Shown here piece by piece: positions 14,700-26,464 of a stretch of DNA of 64,000 bases. How positions within the stretch are numbered: the first letter of the stretch is position 1; each line of letters opens with the position of its first letter. The DNA is taken from positions 45,936 through 109,935 of the forward strand of contig LUCM01008463.1 of NCBI GenBank assembly GCA_008360955.1, given 5' to 3'. Origin of the DNA: Fasciolopsis buskii. Its lineage: Eukaryota > Platyhelminthes > Trematoda > Plagiorchiida > Fasciolidae. The translations under genes were made by a program, and so were the position numbers. Below the pieces are notes generated by a model. It made no database searches and was not told the origin of the DNA. It worked only from the letters and a program-made list of their open reading frames with translations.

Positions 14700-17600
14700 G
14701 GTTTGAGTGACCGTTTTAAATGTGCACAATGCACATATGCACAACAAGTGGAACCCGGTACGAGAACAAACCGAAGTGGTAAGGGACCAAAGAAATGATG
14801 ATGATGCTGATGGGTGGATGGCGCTCGGATCTGATTCCGGTGGTTGGATGGATAGGTGAGTGTGGGGATACCGAGAAGAGCAGGAAAATGAGGGTAAGGA
14901 AAAAGGAATAGATCGAATGAAAAACAACTACAATGTGCGTCCAATCTGTTCACATACAAGGACTACCTCATTATGTGAAAGTAATAGGCAAGCTGTTTAC
15001 GATCGAAGCGGAAAAGCAAGGGAGAACTGATTCTTCACCTTTGAAGCAAACTCACTCAAGTGAGCTGCGCAATGATGGACTAGAACTCAGGTCGGTGTTA
15101 CACGTGGAATTACTCTAGCACACAAACAGTACACCATCGCTTAGGTGCCGCCGGAACAACTGTTGGGGTACGAGAAGAAAGACAGACGAGCAGATGGGCG
15201 TCAACAAACAAGAACAAATAACATGGCCAGCACGCGACTCAGTTGAGAAGTAACACAGCAAAAGGAACGAATTGAAAAATCAGTAAATGAAACAATAAAA
15301 AGGCTGGGACATCCGTAAATAAATGAAGAAATGAGCAAAAATAACAGAAATATAGGTGGTTGGACCAACGGTTCTCGATCAAGTAGTAAGTGAACTGTAT
15401 TGAACAGGTTTAGGACGCTCAAGCGGGTAACCAATGCAGGGGGTGCGGGAGTTGAACCACGTGACACATCACATAAATGTAAATAAACATGCATAAACAC
15501 ACACACACACATCAATCACAAATCAGCGAAGGACATTTCGTTCATGATCGTGGATGAATAGGAATGATCACGGCAAGGATTAGGCAGTATTTTGAACCAG
15601 TAATAATACAGAGGCCAGCTGATTGGCGAACAACTGCGCGTGAGCTAGCCGATCCAAAAACACACTTGGGGTCGGGCGACGAACATCCAGTCAGTAGGTT
15701 CAGTTTGGGCGAGAAAAGAACGAATCCAGACATCGATTGGTAGTTTTCCTGTTTTGGCGAAGAAGTCGATACAAATCACGAGTATGTACGTGGACTGACC
15801 AAAAGTAGCATCGGTGAACGACACAGATCATTAGAAGGACTTCGAGACGTACAGAAAAGTATGAGATCAGCGTTGTGCAGTGCAGCAAATTGTGTATATG
15901 AGACAGCAGTGGGTGACGAGAATTGTAGGGATGAAATCGCGACACAGCCAAATATACGGGAAAAGAGAAAACACGGGCAGGAACAGAGCTGAGAGCAAAT
16001 CTTGTTCTGTATCGTTACCTCAAGGTCGGAAGGCGTCATAAAAGAGGGTTAGGACGTATCATGTCAAAACACACCATGACTTGTGCAAGCGTGCAGAAAC
16101 AATGAAACAAACGATGAATAAAGCAACAACTGGAGATGACGACCATTTAAGTAAGGAACGCACAGACAAACGATGCTGACGAGATCACAGTGAATCAGGT
16201 ATATGAAGATAGGAAGAGGTGAAATATCAGGAAAATTTCGATTCGGCTGGATTGAAGGATAAACGGGCAGATAAAGAACAAACATCACAGTAGAGAGTAT
16301 GAAGAGGGATGACGGACGCGAGCGGTTGCGCCCAGACCTTGAACCGCATAATCCACTTCGAATTCTGATGACCAAAAACGCATCAGAGATGAAAAAAATA
16401 AGGGGTCGACAGAATTCCACATGCGAATATAAATGCAGTCGATATCAAGTTGGTGATAACGGTGGACGCAAATGCACAATAGGATGGCCGTTTCCTTAAT
16501 CCATTTACTAAATGATACATGAATTTCTGCGTCAGGTCTGCAAATCCAACAAGGAAGAAGCACGGTCGAGTACAAAGTGGAACATGAAGATCGCCAACCC
16601 GACAAACGGGAAGTTAGAAGGAAAAATACGCGACGGCGTACAAAAACTGGTAATGAAAAGGAATCCTACACGGGACCAATTATTGCGGATACAACTGCAA
16701 CAACAACAACAACAACAGGGTGTGAAGATGACGAAACTCGAACACTTCACACAATGATAAGGTTTTAGAGGGCGGAGAAGATGAATGAAAAACTATAACA
16801 CAAGCATAGGATGAATGGGAGAAGTCACAAACAGATCTAGATGGATGGAGTAGCTTGGGAATAACTGAGTGGCGAGCAGAACCCATTCCTGGTCAAGGGA
16901 CTGACAGCGGAGGTCGACAAGTTACTTGATCACTCAGCATGCACAGTCAAATGAGACCATGTGTTCACTTCTCTAGAGGAGAAAAAATGATAAGCACACA
17001 AAGGACTACAAAGAGATTCGTGATTGTCAGCGAGAATCACCCTCTGTCGGAGTAGGAGATGGATCAAATTCCACGGGACAAAGTGAAACTGAACGCCACA
17101 AAGAGCGGATGTTATTCGGAAAAACATGTGGACAAGGGTGGTAGTGGAGGAAATAAATCTTGAAGAAAAATATTGACCTCTTTCATCTGACTTTATATAA
17201 CAGCACAGTGCAATGGTGAAAGTATAAGTTTGATGGTAATTATGATGATGATTACGATGCTCGTTTATGACAATCTGATGGTGGGAGCAGTTGGTCATGT
17301 GCATGTTGAAGAAAAAGTAGGCTAACAAATGTGTGATGCAAAAACCGGGAGTACTGGTGAAAGTCGATCACATACAATAAGTGGATACGATAATGACCAG
17401 ACTTATCATCAAAGCGTCGGATAATACAAAATACTCAACAACAATGGGTGGGATAAAAATGAAGGCGAAATCACATATCCAGGAAGTAATGGAGGCCAGA
17501 CTGACAAATTAATGATTCTATGCGAGAAGAGCCGATGATTGGAGAGTGAAAATGTTAAGTACAGTCACAAGGGCTGCACCGTTATGCATGAAGTGTCCGA

Positions 17601-18600
17601 TTTCGGACGACAGATAGCACACGATTGGAAAAAGAATGATGTTGAAGAAAAGGCCATCTCGATTTCGGGGTACGAATTACGTGAAAAGGTACGCATAGTC
17701 GGAATTCAGAGGTTGGGTAAAGCAAGAGATAGAGAGAAGGGATCAGCAATAGTGTGAATGAAAAAGGTCAGTGATAAAAATAGGTATATAACACGGGGAA
17801 ATATCTGCACATAAATAAAAGTACATTTAGTTAGATCTTCATCTGTATAACTGCTCTCTGGTTTGCAATGGCGCGGTGTATCGCAATTCCTCAGTGAGTG
17901 GCAAAAGCCACAGTGCTTTGTATGCGGGCCTCATAAGAATGGTGGGAAATGAAACCGGTAAGAGAAGTATGAACAGCAAGAAAAGTAAATTAAAACAATA
18001 GAAGAAGATAATCGTCAACCAAGGAAGAGCCCAGGAGAAAAGATGAAGGGTAAGTGTAGATCTCTGTTGAGTGAATCACTATCCATCGACATCAAAATGA
18101 GCATGGTTATGGGGTAACCAAAGGCGCGCATAGTTACAAGAACCACCAGTCATAAAAGTATGACAAACAGGCGTGCATACAAACACAGGCGCTGATGCAT
18201 GTCTGATTTCCGTGAGATCAACTAGGTCGTCCGAAAGAAATTCGATTGATGGAGTAGACGGATGATAATGTTCGTTGGTCAACGAACACTATCCAACAGG
18301 CACAGTGCCCTACACAAACAGAATACTTGACATCATGTGTCGACCGAGTGCACAGACACACACAGACACACGTTCGATCAGATTCTGAGTACGGATAAGA
18401 ACGAATGAAGAGACCCAAAAGAGTGTTGACTACTAACAGACAATTACGAGAATGTTATGATGGGCCGGAGTCAACAGGTCGAAGATGGACAGATACACAG
18501 ACAGACTAAGCAAAAGAAGTAGCACACGGGATTCGAACGAGACCGGGGTCATGGTAGACGACCGGGAAGAAGGGCGGACAAATTTCAAGTGGAGGGATCA
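14700..18600. other. Purine-rich plus strand, non-coding
   Basis: For about 4 kb the plus strand is strongly enriched in A and G and poor in T, so the minus strand is pyrimidine-rich. Long minus-strand open frames here (up to 140 codons) are Ser/Leu/Phe/Cys-rich, the expected product of random C/T-rich sequence, and show no domain. A short CAA repeat (16698-16717) and a CA run (15497-15511) lie inside. Similar but shorter stretches occur at 43.4-44.3 kb and 50.62-51.0 kb within mef2 introns. It could be part of a long mef2 3' region or simply biased intergenic DNA. Confidence 0.4.
16698..16717 (+). repeat. (CAA)n microsatellite
   Basis: About seven CAA units in a purine-rich region; no coding context. 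Confidence 0.8.
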
Positions 18601-19654
18601 AGCCTGTTACAGTACAATCAATTATCATGTGTGCCGCAAACGTTTCAGAGGTGTGTTCGAAGTGTCCAAGACGCCAAATCGATTTGAATCACCAAGTCGA
18701 TGCATTGCGGTATCTTGGATCATTCCAGACAAGCAACGGTCTGAACCCGAATTCAGTGGGAACCGGTCCAGATGATGATCTGTTACGGACAAAAGAACCG
18801 ATGGGAGAAAGGTGTAGTTACAAAAATTACTCAAAACCAAACAATTATGCTGAAAATAAAAATTGCGACCCCACTGTAGTTGTTCTAGATTCGAACCGTT
18901 TAAGTTTATTCTTGTGCAAAACCGGATTCATACAGCGTTTCGCCTGGAAACAAACAACCGGCCAAACTCTTAAGGACAGGCTCAAGCTGCATCGTTAGAG
19001 GATTCATTAACCGACGCAACCGATCTACCATTTGCTTTAGTTACAAATTACATGACTTACAGCGAAAACTTAGGTCAAAGCCAGTGTACTTGCAGGCGTT
19101 ACCTTCTCGCGAAGATTTTGGACCAAGTGCACTGTATTTAGAAATTATTAAACAAACAATTATTGGGTTTCGCCCCTAGACAAAAGGTGCTCTTCATCAA
19201 CCATTGCATGCGCCCGAAATCGTTTGTGAAGGACAAAAGATATATCACACTGACATGGTGGTAAGCCGTGATAATGATGAACCCGAATGACCAATTTATT
19301 TCTGTCAATGCAATTCAGTAGAGAAATTACAAGCGTTCAGAGGAATCGCTTTATCCAGAAAAGCGCTGCTGCGTTTCCGATCGAAACCGGTCGTACAAAT
19401 ATCCGTCGTGTATATCGGCTATCCCCTTATTTTGAGAATAGGCGATGGACGCTTAGCGAAAAAGGCTCCAAAAACACAAGATGAACTGTCGGAAAAGATT
19501 TGCATACTGGTGCTCAAGGACAACTAGGTAGTGACTTTTCCCAAGGAAGAACATATACCACAAGTGGCAACAATTCCATTTACTTCACACACGATCACCC
19601 TTTTAATCAATTCTTAATAGATGAGTACCCCAAACACTAATACTAATTAGGTTT
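18601..19654. other. No gene recognised; one weak RT-like frame
   Basis: A plus-strand open frame at 18627-18998 contains VDALRYLGSFQTSNGLNPNS, faintly like the 'YLG' segment behind the catalytic core of LINE reverse transcriptases. This is too short to call. Nothing else is recognised. Confidence 0.3.
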
Positions 19655-20784
19655 CTAATAAACCGGTTTACTACAGTTGATGCAACCGCACGAGAAAACT
19701 GAGCACATTGCGACACAGTATATGAGACCTATCAACTTCAGTGAAGTATCAGGCCGACGCTTCCCAACTGATTCAAAAAGAATTAGATGAAAATCGTCGG
19801 GACCGGTTTCTTTACCCCTCTTCAGAAGTCGAATATTCGACTGCACTTCCAAATCCGTTGGAGGATCAAGTGACACGTCCCAAAGATTCACAGCTCCAGA
19901 CGTCGGCCTAAATACGTTAGCGTCTGGCCAGCTAAACTGATCTTCGAAGTGCTTTTCCCAACGGTCCACCATGGATGAATCGTCCTTTCCTATCGCCCAC
20001 GACTTCACTAACCGAGGTTCGCCGCCCACCGCTATCGCGTATAAGCTTAAACAATCTTTGGCTATTATCTGAAGCGGCCGCTCCCTCCATCTCTTGTGCA
20101 GTCTGTTGGGGCGTATGCTGAGATGACAAATAAACTACGCTTAACACTACTATCCTTCCGGACACCTACTGATCCCTGCAGTCTCATGGCACACAAGCGA
20201 CCATTAACCGGGATCAATTCAAGGACCGCTTCAGCCTTCTCACTCAAGACTATTCTTCCACCACGTTGACCCACAGCTTGAGCTGCTTCAGCCACTGAAG
20301 TATGTAGGAAATATCCTGATGAGACACTTGGCGCAGTAAGTTGAGTTACTCTACTCGAATTCTGAATTCGTGTTTCACTCACACAGCAGACATCAATCGA
20401 AAGTGAGTCCACTGTCAGAGCCAAACACGCCTGTTGGCCAGCCTGCATTAAAGTGCGCACATTGAAGGAACCCAGATTCAGAGGCTGACGAGGCTTATGA
20501 AAATGTGAGCTAACAGATTGAAAACCACCTACTACACTACTTGACAATAAACCGTTGCGAGTATCGGGCGTGTTATCAATGGAGATACTATGGGTGGCCA
20601 GAAAGGGCAAGTAGATTGGGTTGAAGACAGAAGAGACAGGTTGAATAAAGGAGAGGGAACTCTGAGCAGTAGCATACTTATCACTACCCACCCCATTTGC
20701 GCTCGATGCAATGGGCAGCGCGGTCCTGAGTACCTTGCGCGACGATCGATGCGATATGGGATTATTTGTAGGCGTGTAACTCAT
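19655..20784 (-). mobile_element. LINE relic, family A: endonuclease start fused to EN-RT linker
   Basis: Two overlapping minus-strand open frames come from a trematode-type non-LTR retrotransposon. The upstream one has NLGSFNVRTLMQAGQQACLA, then CCVSETRIQNSSRV, and ends at VISAYAPTDCTRDG, the first third of the endonuclease. It then continues in another frame with the EN-to-RT linker: QEMEGAAASDNSQRLFKLI, WEKHFEDQFSWPDANVF and LKRGKETGPDD. The rest of the endonuclease is missing between them and the reverse transcriptase is absent below 19655. It is therefore an internally deleted, 3'-truncated, inactive copy. It is one of the best-preserved reading frames among the LINEs here (239 codons). 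Closest copy in the window: 58640-59270. Confidence 0.85.
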
Positions 20785-22040
20785 GGGGATTGATGGACGG
20801 GTACTGCTAGGGAGTCCAGCCGCTAAGCAGAAGAGCGATTAGGGTTCTCAACCAAAGCTTTTGGTTCTGACAAGAACCTGACCGCAAGGCAGCGAGGATA
20901 CAGTTGAGTGGATGTCCAACTACTTAGATTAGTTATTCCTCCACTCGTTTTTCCTACTAAGCTGGTAGCTCAGATCAAAACCCGACTAGGATGAGCAGGA
21001 CTACTTCGACAGGCCTCTACCCATTGACCTCCCAGGCATGATTGGATCTTCGGCTTAAGATAAGCCATCCAGTATAGCTCGCTGGATTATGGGGGCACGC
21101 AAGCCGTCACACCACGTCAAGGTGTAGTCTCGTTGTGACGGGACATTTTATGTACTTGAAAAAAGGACAGGGATAGAAACAACTGAACAAAACCGAAAAT
21201 AGTACCGATGGGAAAGGGACAGTAAAGCAACCGCTCGACGACAGGCAGGCGGCTGCAAATCTGATGATCAGCCAGATGGCTCCATGTTAAACCCGGTCGA
21301 GAAAAGAGGAAGAAGCCCCGTTCTACACATGAACTTCAGCCCTGCAAAATAAAAGGTGAGAGCGAAAAAAGTAAAGCGCACAAAAACGCGAAAAAGCGAT
21401 ACTTTAGAACCAATAAAAGCAGAAGAGTGTTGGGAGCATTGCGAAGGACGTCCTCGGTAGAAGTGCTGGTATAGTTTGGTCAAAAACGACCTGTATTAGT
21501 ACACGCAATAACTGACCAAGCCGTCAATGCCGATGTGCAACGATTGCCTCGACAAAAGGACCTCAACATACGACGACGCACCTTCGGCAGCGGAAGTTTA
21601 GTGGTGGTGTTCCTACAAAAGTGTTAGGATGAAGGCGAATGCCCGATGCCCTCCACTACATTGACCAATTATTGACAATCCGTCTAGCGCATATGGCCAA
21701 ACCCTGATTTCAAACCAACCACGGGCAGCATAAGAAACACGACAGCATGCTCACCGTCAAGAGAAGGGTGCACCAGGCAGTCAGGACGTCTAGCCCCACC
21801 TGAAGAAAGTATGAACTGAACAGTCAGTCATCGGTCCTCAGTGGGTCACGGGACCCTCAGATCGTCCTGTTGTCTTGTGGATTAAACCATTTGGTCAAAT
21901 ACCCGATGCAGACCTCTCTAAGTCAACCCTCTATTCCAGTATCGGCAACTGGACAGCATCAAGCCTACGGAGGAATCATGGATTCCCATGCAAAGCCGAT
22001 GACGCGGAGATCGAGAAAGGAGGAACTAGCATATACATAT
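20785..22040 (-). mobile_element. Family A LINE, sequence upstream of the endonuclease
   Basis: This region continues the LINE at 19655-20784 on its 5' side. Most of it aligns by eye with the sequence that lies upstream of the other family A copy: 20800-21150 with 59310-59660, and 21540-22030 with 59780-60420. Landmarks are the shared tracts near 20840-20880 / 59345-59385 and 21965-22000 / 60385-60405. Sharing the same order at two loci suggests a long 5' region of the full element. No conserved open frame was seen. 21160-21480 has no counterpart in the second copy. Confidence 0.55.
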
Positions 22041-22287
22041 ATGTATATGGAAGCAGCAAATAGTATCTGGATGAGTGAACAAAATTTTCCCGGGAGCACA
22101 CGACCGGTTTCGCGGTTATTGTCGCTCGTTAGGCATGCGTACCCGGTACTCTCTTGTCCAAACATCCTTATACTTGCACACTCCGAATTGGCATGTCTCA
22201 CCAGGATCGAATTTATGGCGTCAGGAGTGTGAATAGAAGGTCTTCGTCGAGAGTCCACAGAAGGACCACAAATGTGATTCGTCGATA

Positions 22288-22289
<2 letters not shown>

Positions 22290-22330
<41 letters not shown>
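22290..22330. repeat. (TA)n microsatellite
   Basis: About 20 perfect TA units, directly beside the LINE fragments at 20.8-22.04 and 22.34-22.52 kb. Confidence 0.98.
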
Positions 22331-22332
<2 letters not shown>

Positions 22333-22334
22333 CG

Positions 22335-22520
22335 TCAATACTCACCCGCTGTTTGCACCGGACTGCGGTAATGCTCCAGAGACCGGTTATCGAATACGGA
22401 AAGCTGCCGGTGGTTTTCAGTGCACACAGAGCACGCTTTGAAACCGTAAACAAGACAACGAATTGTGACACTATACGTTATCTTATGAGGAAAATTCGGA
22501 TTCCTTGGCAGCACCACGAA
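22335..22520 (-). mobile_element. LINE reverse transcriptase C-terminal fragment
   Basis: The minus-strand frame reads VYGFKACSVCTENHRQLSVF then DNRSLEHYRS, matching the 'LLYGCETW..R....RRL.VFD.RCL..I' segment after the RT palm in the same LINE families. Only this segment is present; it abuts a (TA)n tract. Inactive fragment. Confidence 0.55.
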
Positions 22521-24044
22521 TGTTGCAGGTTCAAAGAAGCTACTATGGTTTTCGGTTTTCGTGAAGTGATTACCTCTTGAATACCTTCACCGGCCGCAAT
22601 AAGATTCCCAATTTGCTTCAAGCTGTTGGCTAACTTCAACTGTTCATCGTAAAGTGAGTGCGGGCACAGTGACCTACCAGCCCTAAAGTAGTATAACGAA
22701 CTCCGAAGGTAACAGATGATTATTGGCTATCGCCTGGCTCGTTACTGCATCTTACTTGCTGGAACTTCATGTAGTTCCTCACCACGCCAAGCTTCAGGGT
22801 AATGCATAGAAGTCCCCACCCTCATGCATTGAGTCCTGGTGACGGATATGGGGCATGCCTCTTCCACTGTACTCATGATTCCAACATATGGTAAAAAGAT
22901 TTGGAGACAAGTAGCTGGTCTCGTCAAAGCTAGCGACTACTCCATAGGACCTTTTGAAAACGGTTCGTAAAATTTAGCCCCTCGTTTTGCGGACCAGAGA
23001 AGCTTCGCCGTTAGGACTAACTGGTAAATCTATATAGCGATAGAGCACACAGTAGGTCACAACTAACGTGCTAGCATTTGAGGTCAAGACGACGAAACGG
23101 AGTTCGTTTCGAGTCTGTTATATACCGAGATCAGTAAACAATCACCAAAAGTAAACCTGGTCCATAAGACCTCTAATTTGTCAAACTGAATCAGTCAGAA
23201 AGTCATGCACTTTCCAATCACATACACACAAAAATAGTACAAATAGAAAATATTCCAGCTTCCTCGTCTTGTGAAATAGGTTTATACTCTCTCCTGAATG
23301 TTTTCGGAAAGATTTATATACTAGGGAGTGTACACCGGCATGTAATAATCTTTAACGATAGCATTATCACCTCAAGTAAATAAAAAACAAATACGAACAC
23401 AAAACATTATTCGCGACCACTTCCGATTAGAACTGACTTTCAAGAAACCTGTCTCTGTGATTTGGGCGAAACAAAACACCGTGTTCTACAACAATCGAGG
23501 AGCGAGTAAACGAAATCGCCCACCAGGTCAACGGACATATGCTCGCCTCGTTTAATCGGTCTGCTCGGGAACGGACAAAACTCATCGACTAATGATAAGA
23601 TTAGGAGACTCAACCTTGTGCTAAAGCACACATGCGCGCACTATAACCTAATGCTGCTCCTTCCTGCTTCTTCTGTCCGAGTCAAGACAATCTGGCATGA
23701 AAGTCGAACATTTCGTGTTTACAGATTCTATTTGTTGTGCGTTCCAGAACCAAAGCGTGGGAGAGATTACGGGAAATCGGATACTGGGATCAAGTGATTG
23801 TTCAAACTGTCTACATCGTGGGCTATTCTGCGCGTTGATAATTCTAGTCTTTCTCGTGATATAACACCGCACCATGCGAGGGGACTGAGATTAGAATGTG
23901 TGTGTGCACATATACAGTTTCAGGTTTGCGCTGTGCCACCGTTGCCAGCGACCAAAACCGACCAGTCTGAACAGAACAAGACGACCGCCGTCCGTGGATT
24001 TGTGTACATGTATGGAAAGACACGACTCATACCCAAGTTAGTGC

Positions 24045-24046
<2 letters not shown>
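22521..24046. other. No gene recognised
   Basis: Short open frames only; no domain, RNA gene or repeat recognised. Confidence 0.4.

Positions 24047-24088
<42 letters not shown>
24047..24088. repeat. (TA)n microsatellite
   Basis: About 21 TA units. Together with the tract at 25408-25443 it brackets the Penelope-like relic. Confidence 0.98.
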
Positions 24089-24089
<1 letters not shown>

Positions 24090-24559
24090 TCCTGGTGCTA
24101 CAGATTCGATTCTGGTGAGACACATGAAACCGATTTCTCCGCTGAGCTGAGCAATGTTGTATCACCAACCGAGATGACATTATCAGTGCTGTGATCTTGT
24201 GGCAAGAGTATGGCTACCATCGTCCGCTTAAATAAACCACCTAGTCTTTAGTCGGCGTACACTGGTTGCTCTGGGTGAACCGGTAGCGTAGTAATGATGG
24301 CCAGTTGCTTTGTTCACCTTTGTTTACTGCTGACGTATTGTGAGCTGAATCAACGTCCGTTTCTACTGGTTCGTGTTAATTTCTTTTAATCGGATCGATA
24401 GGTATACGTGATCCAGATCAACGTGTCTGTTTGTCGATCTTTTCGAGCAGTGCCAAGCTTCGAGAAATTCCCTCGAATGTTTGTTCTACCCTTGGGCGAC
24501 AATCCTCAAGTTTTTGAAGTTGAGCTTGTGACCTTCCCGGTCTTCGTGAACTGGAATTA

Positions 24560-25262
24560 GGGGAAATGGATTGTGCTATTTCGTTGCCGTTTGGTGCTCA
24601 TGGATTCGTACCCCAAGTTTATTTCCAGTTTGAAGTATGGAAGCGACTGAAAGCTCTAAACAATGCCTTGCAATTCTTGGAAAAACTTCAGAGGACAAAA
24701 ATTGGAGAGGATGAAATCATGATTCCCTTCGAGATCGTGTCTCTTTTCACATGAATATCCTTAGATTTGGCAAGGTACACGCTACAAAAACTCTTAGAAG
24801 AACACCAATGAAACAAACAACTGAAGTCGGGCAGTGTATGGGAATTAGTAGAATTATTTCCGCATATATACTTCAAGTTCGAGAGCACATTTCACGAGCA
24901 AGTGGAGAGAACCCCAATGGGTTCACCAATATGTGGCTTCATTGCAGGAGCAGTGATGCAGAAACTGGAGAAAACCATCTTGCATCAGACCAGGCCGGTG
25001 ACTGCGATATGTTGACCACATGTTCGTAATCATTAAACGATTTGAATTACAACGAAAGTTCACCGTCATCAACGGAGTTTTCACAGAAACCAAGCTCTTC
25101 GTGGAGAGAGAAAATGACAACACCAAGTCGTTTTCGGACTTGCTCGTCACAAGGACAAATACAGCCACATTGGGAAAATACGCATTCAGTAAAAACAGGT
25201 CAATTTCTACAATTCCAAAGCAATCACCCAAACTGACGCAAGAGAAGCTGCATCAAGACACA
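24560..25262 (+). mobile_element. Penelope-like element reverse transcriptase relic
   Basis: Broken plus-strand frames follow the order of a Penelope-like RT. They are GEDEIMIPFEIVSLFT (24700-24750, the motif A region), then RYVDHMFVIIKRFELQRKFT (25004-25065, the catalytic YVDD box changed to YVDH), then KLFVERENDNTKSFSDLLVTR and IPKQSPKLTQE near 25090-25240. At least two frameshifts separate them. The changed Asp and the broken frames mean it is inactive. The GIY-YIG endonuclease that normally follows is absent; instead the sequence runs into a fragment shared with family A LINE 5' regions (25262-25443). Penelope-like elements are known from trematodes. Confidence 0.75.
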
Positions 25263-25404
25263 CCCATGGAAAGCGAATGATGCGGAGATGGGGATCGGAA
25301 GAACTAGTATCTATTGAGCGCTGTACAGAGTTTTTTCCCTTTTACTCACTGCTTCTTCTTTCGGCGTGATTCTGATGGCACACGGTTCGTATAAAGACTA
25401 GTGT

Positions 25405-25443
<39 letters not shown>
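25262..25443. repeat. Short repeat shared with 22.0 kb and 60.4 kb, ending in (TA)n
   Basis: The sequence from the CCATGGAAAGCG tract at 25264 to the TA run aligns by eye with 60396-60530, and its first part with 21990-22040. It therefore seems to be the outer end of the family A LINE 5' region. The (TA)n tract itself is 25408-25443, about 18 units. Confidence 0.55.
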
Positions 25444-25446
<3 letters not shown>

Positions 25447-26356
25447 GTATTCCTTAGCGAAACTATGTTTGGTCAGAACGAGCAAATTCCGGACGAAACA
25501 TGACGTCCCGAATTACCTAATAGAATAACGTACAGGGGGAGCCAGAACAGTAAGCGAGAAACAAGAATGAAAGGGGCACATGATCTTTGTTTTTCTCCCC
25601 GAATCTTGTGCAACCGTTACTCTGCTTTCAGAACTCTGCACAGAACACTGTTTTCACACAATTGCATAAGAAGCAACGCTTACTATGGGCTGAAAAACGA
25701 GTGAATGAAAATGTTGACTTCAATGAGAAAATGATGTCTGATTTGAAAGAAACAAACAATTTGCAATCCGGAAAACGACTGAGCTGAGATTGCATGGTGA
25801 CCAGCGTATATTTGAGCTTGAACCGTTTTTGTTCATAATACTGGTGACTTTCGTAGGAAGCCGTATTTCAGCAAGAAAATGCCGTTGTCCATTGTTCATA
25901 CACAACACAATGCTGTCTGATGGTCACTGAAATAAAGGGTGTTTAGTGTTCCACTTTCAGCCCAAATTTGAACTTAAGTGAAAAACTTTGCAGTAGACTC
26001 GCTCAACCCGCGTATGCAACTTACCAATCAAAAGTGATTTATTAACTTCAACTAGGCGAAAACGGGCTCACATTGACCACAAGCTTATCAGGCGTCATAT
26101 GGGAAGTGCTGCGATGCATCCTGGACTTCAAGTAGAATGATAACTGCAAATGATCCGAATTGGAAAATATGAGAGTCTAGATGGTGTAAAGCACATTTTT
26201 TATTACCTTTTCGTGGTTTCTGCCCAGATTAGTGTGCTTCAAGCTGAATAGTGACAGGTCCTATTCCACTGTTGATTCGGTCATCCTGGCTAGATATGAT
26301 TTCGTCAACGATTTGGAAGCAGAGATACACGGAAAACTGAGGGCGAGTCCTTTAGT
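25444..26356. other. mef2 downstream flank, no gene recognised
   Basis: Lies between the Penelope-like relic and the mef2 poly(A) signal. Short open frames only. Confidence 0.4.
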
Positions 26357-26362
26357 TTTATT
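26357..26362 (-). promoter_or_regulatory. Poly(A) signal AATAAA downstream of the mef2 stop
   Basis: A canonical AATAAA is present on the minus strand about 100 bases after the TAG at 26465, followed by T/G-containing sequence. This supports exon 4 being terminal, with a short 3' UTR of roughly 120-130 bases. Confidence 0.5.
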
Positions 26363-26464
26363 ACGCATTGCACGATTCCAGTCAATGCAGAGTCAAAAAC
26401 ATAATCATCATGGTGCAGTTCAAAAGCTTCTGTGACGACCAAAGAATGGAAAAACCAGTTAACA

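Noticed and set aside
14537..17328. Minus-strand open frames of 87-140 codons
   Set aside because: Composition (Ser, Leu, Phe, Cys, His) is what random pyrimidine-rich sequence gives; no domain, no splice context, and they overlap in several frames.
18079..18300. Minus-strand frame (HPSTPSIEFLSDDLVDLTE) considered as a final mef2 exon
   Set aside because: The exon 4 donor is phase 1, and no acceptor here gives this frame without meeting a stop.
18521..18545. B-box-like GATTCGAAC on the reverse strand
   Set aside because: No A box at tRNA spacing and no cloverleaf.
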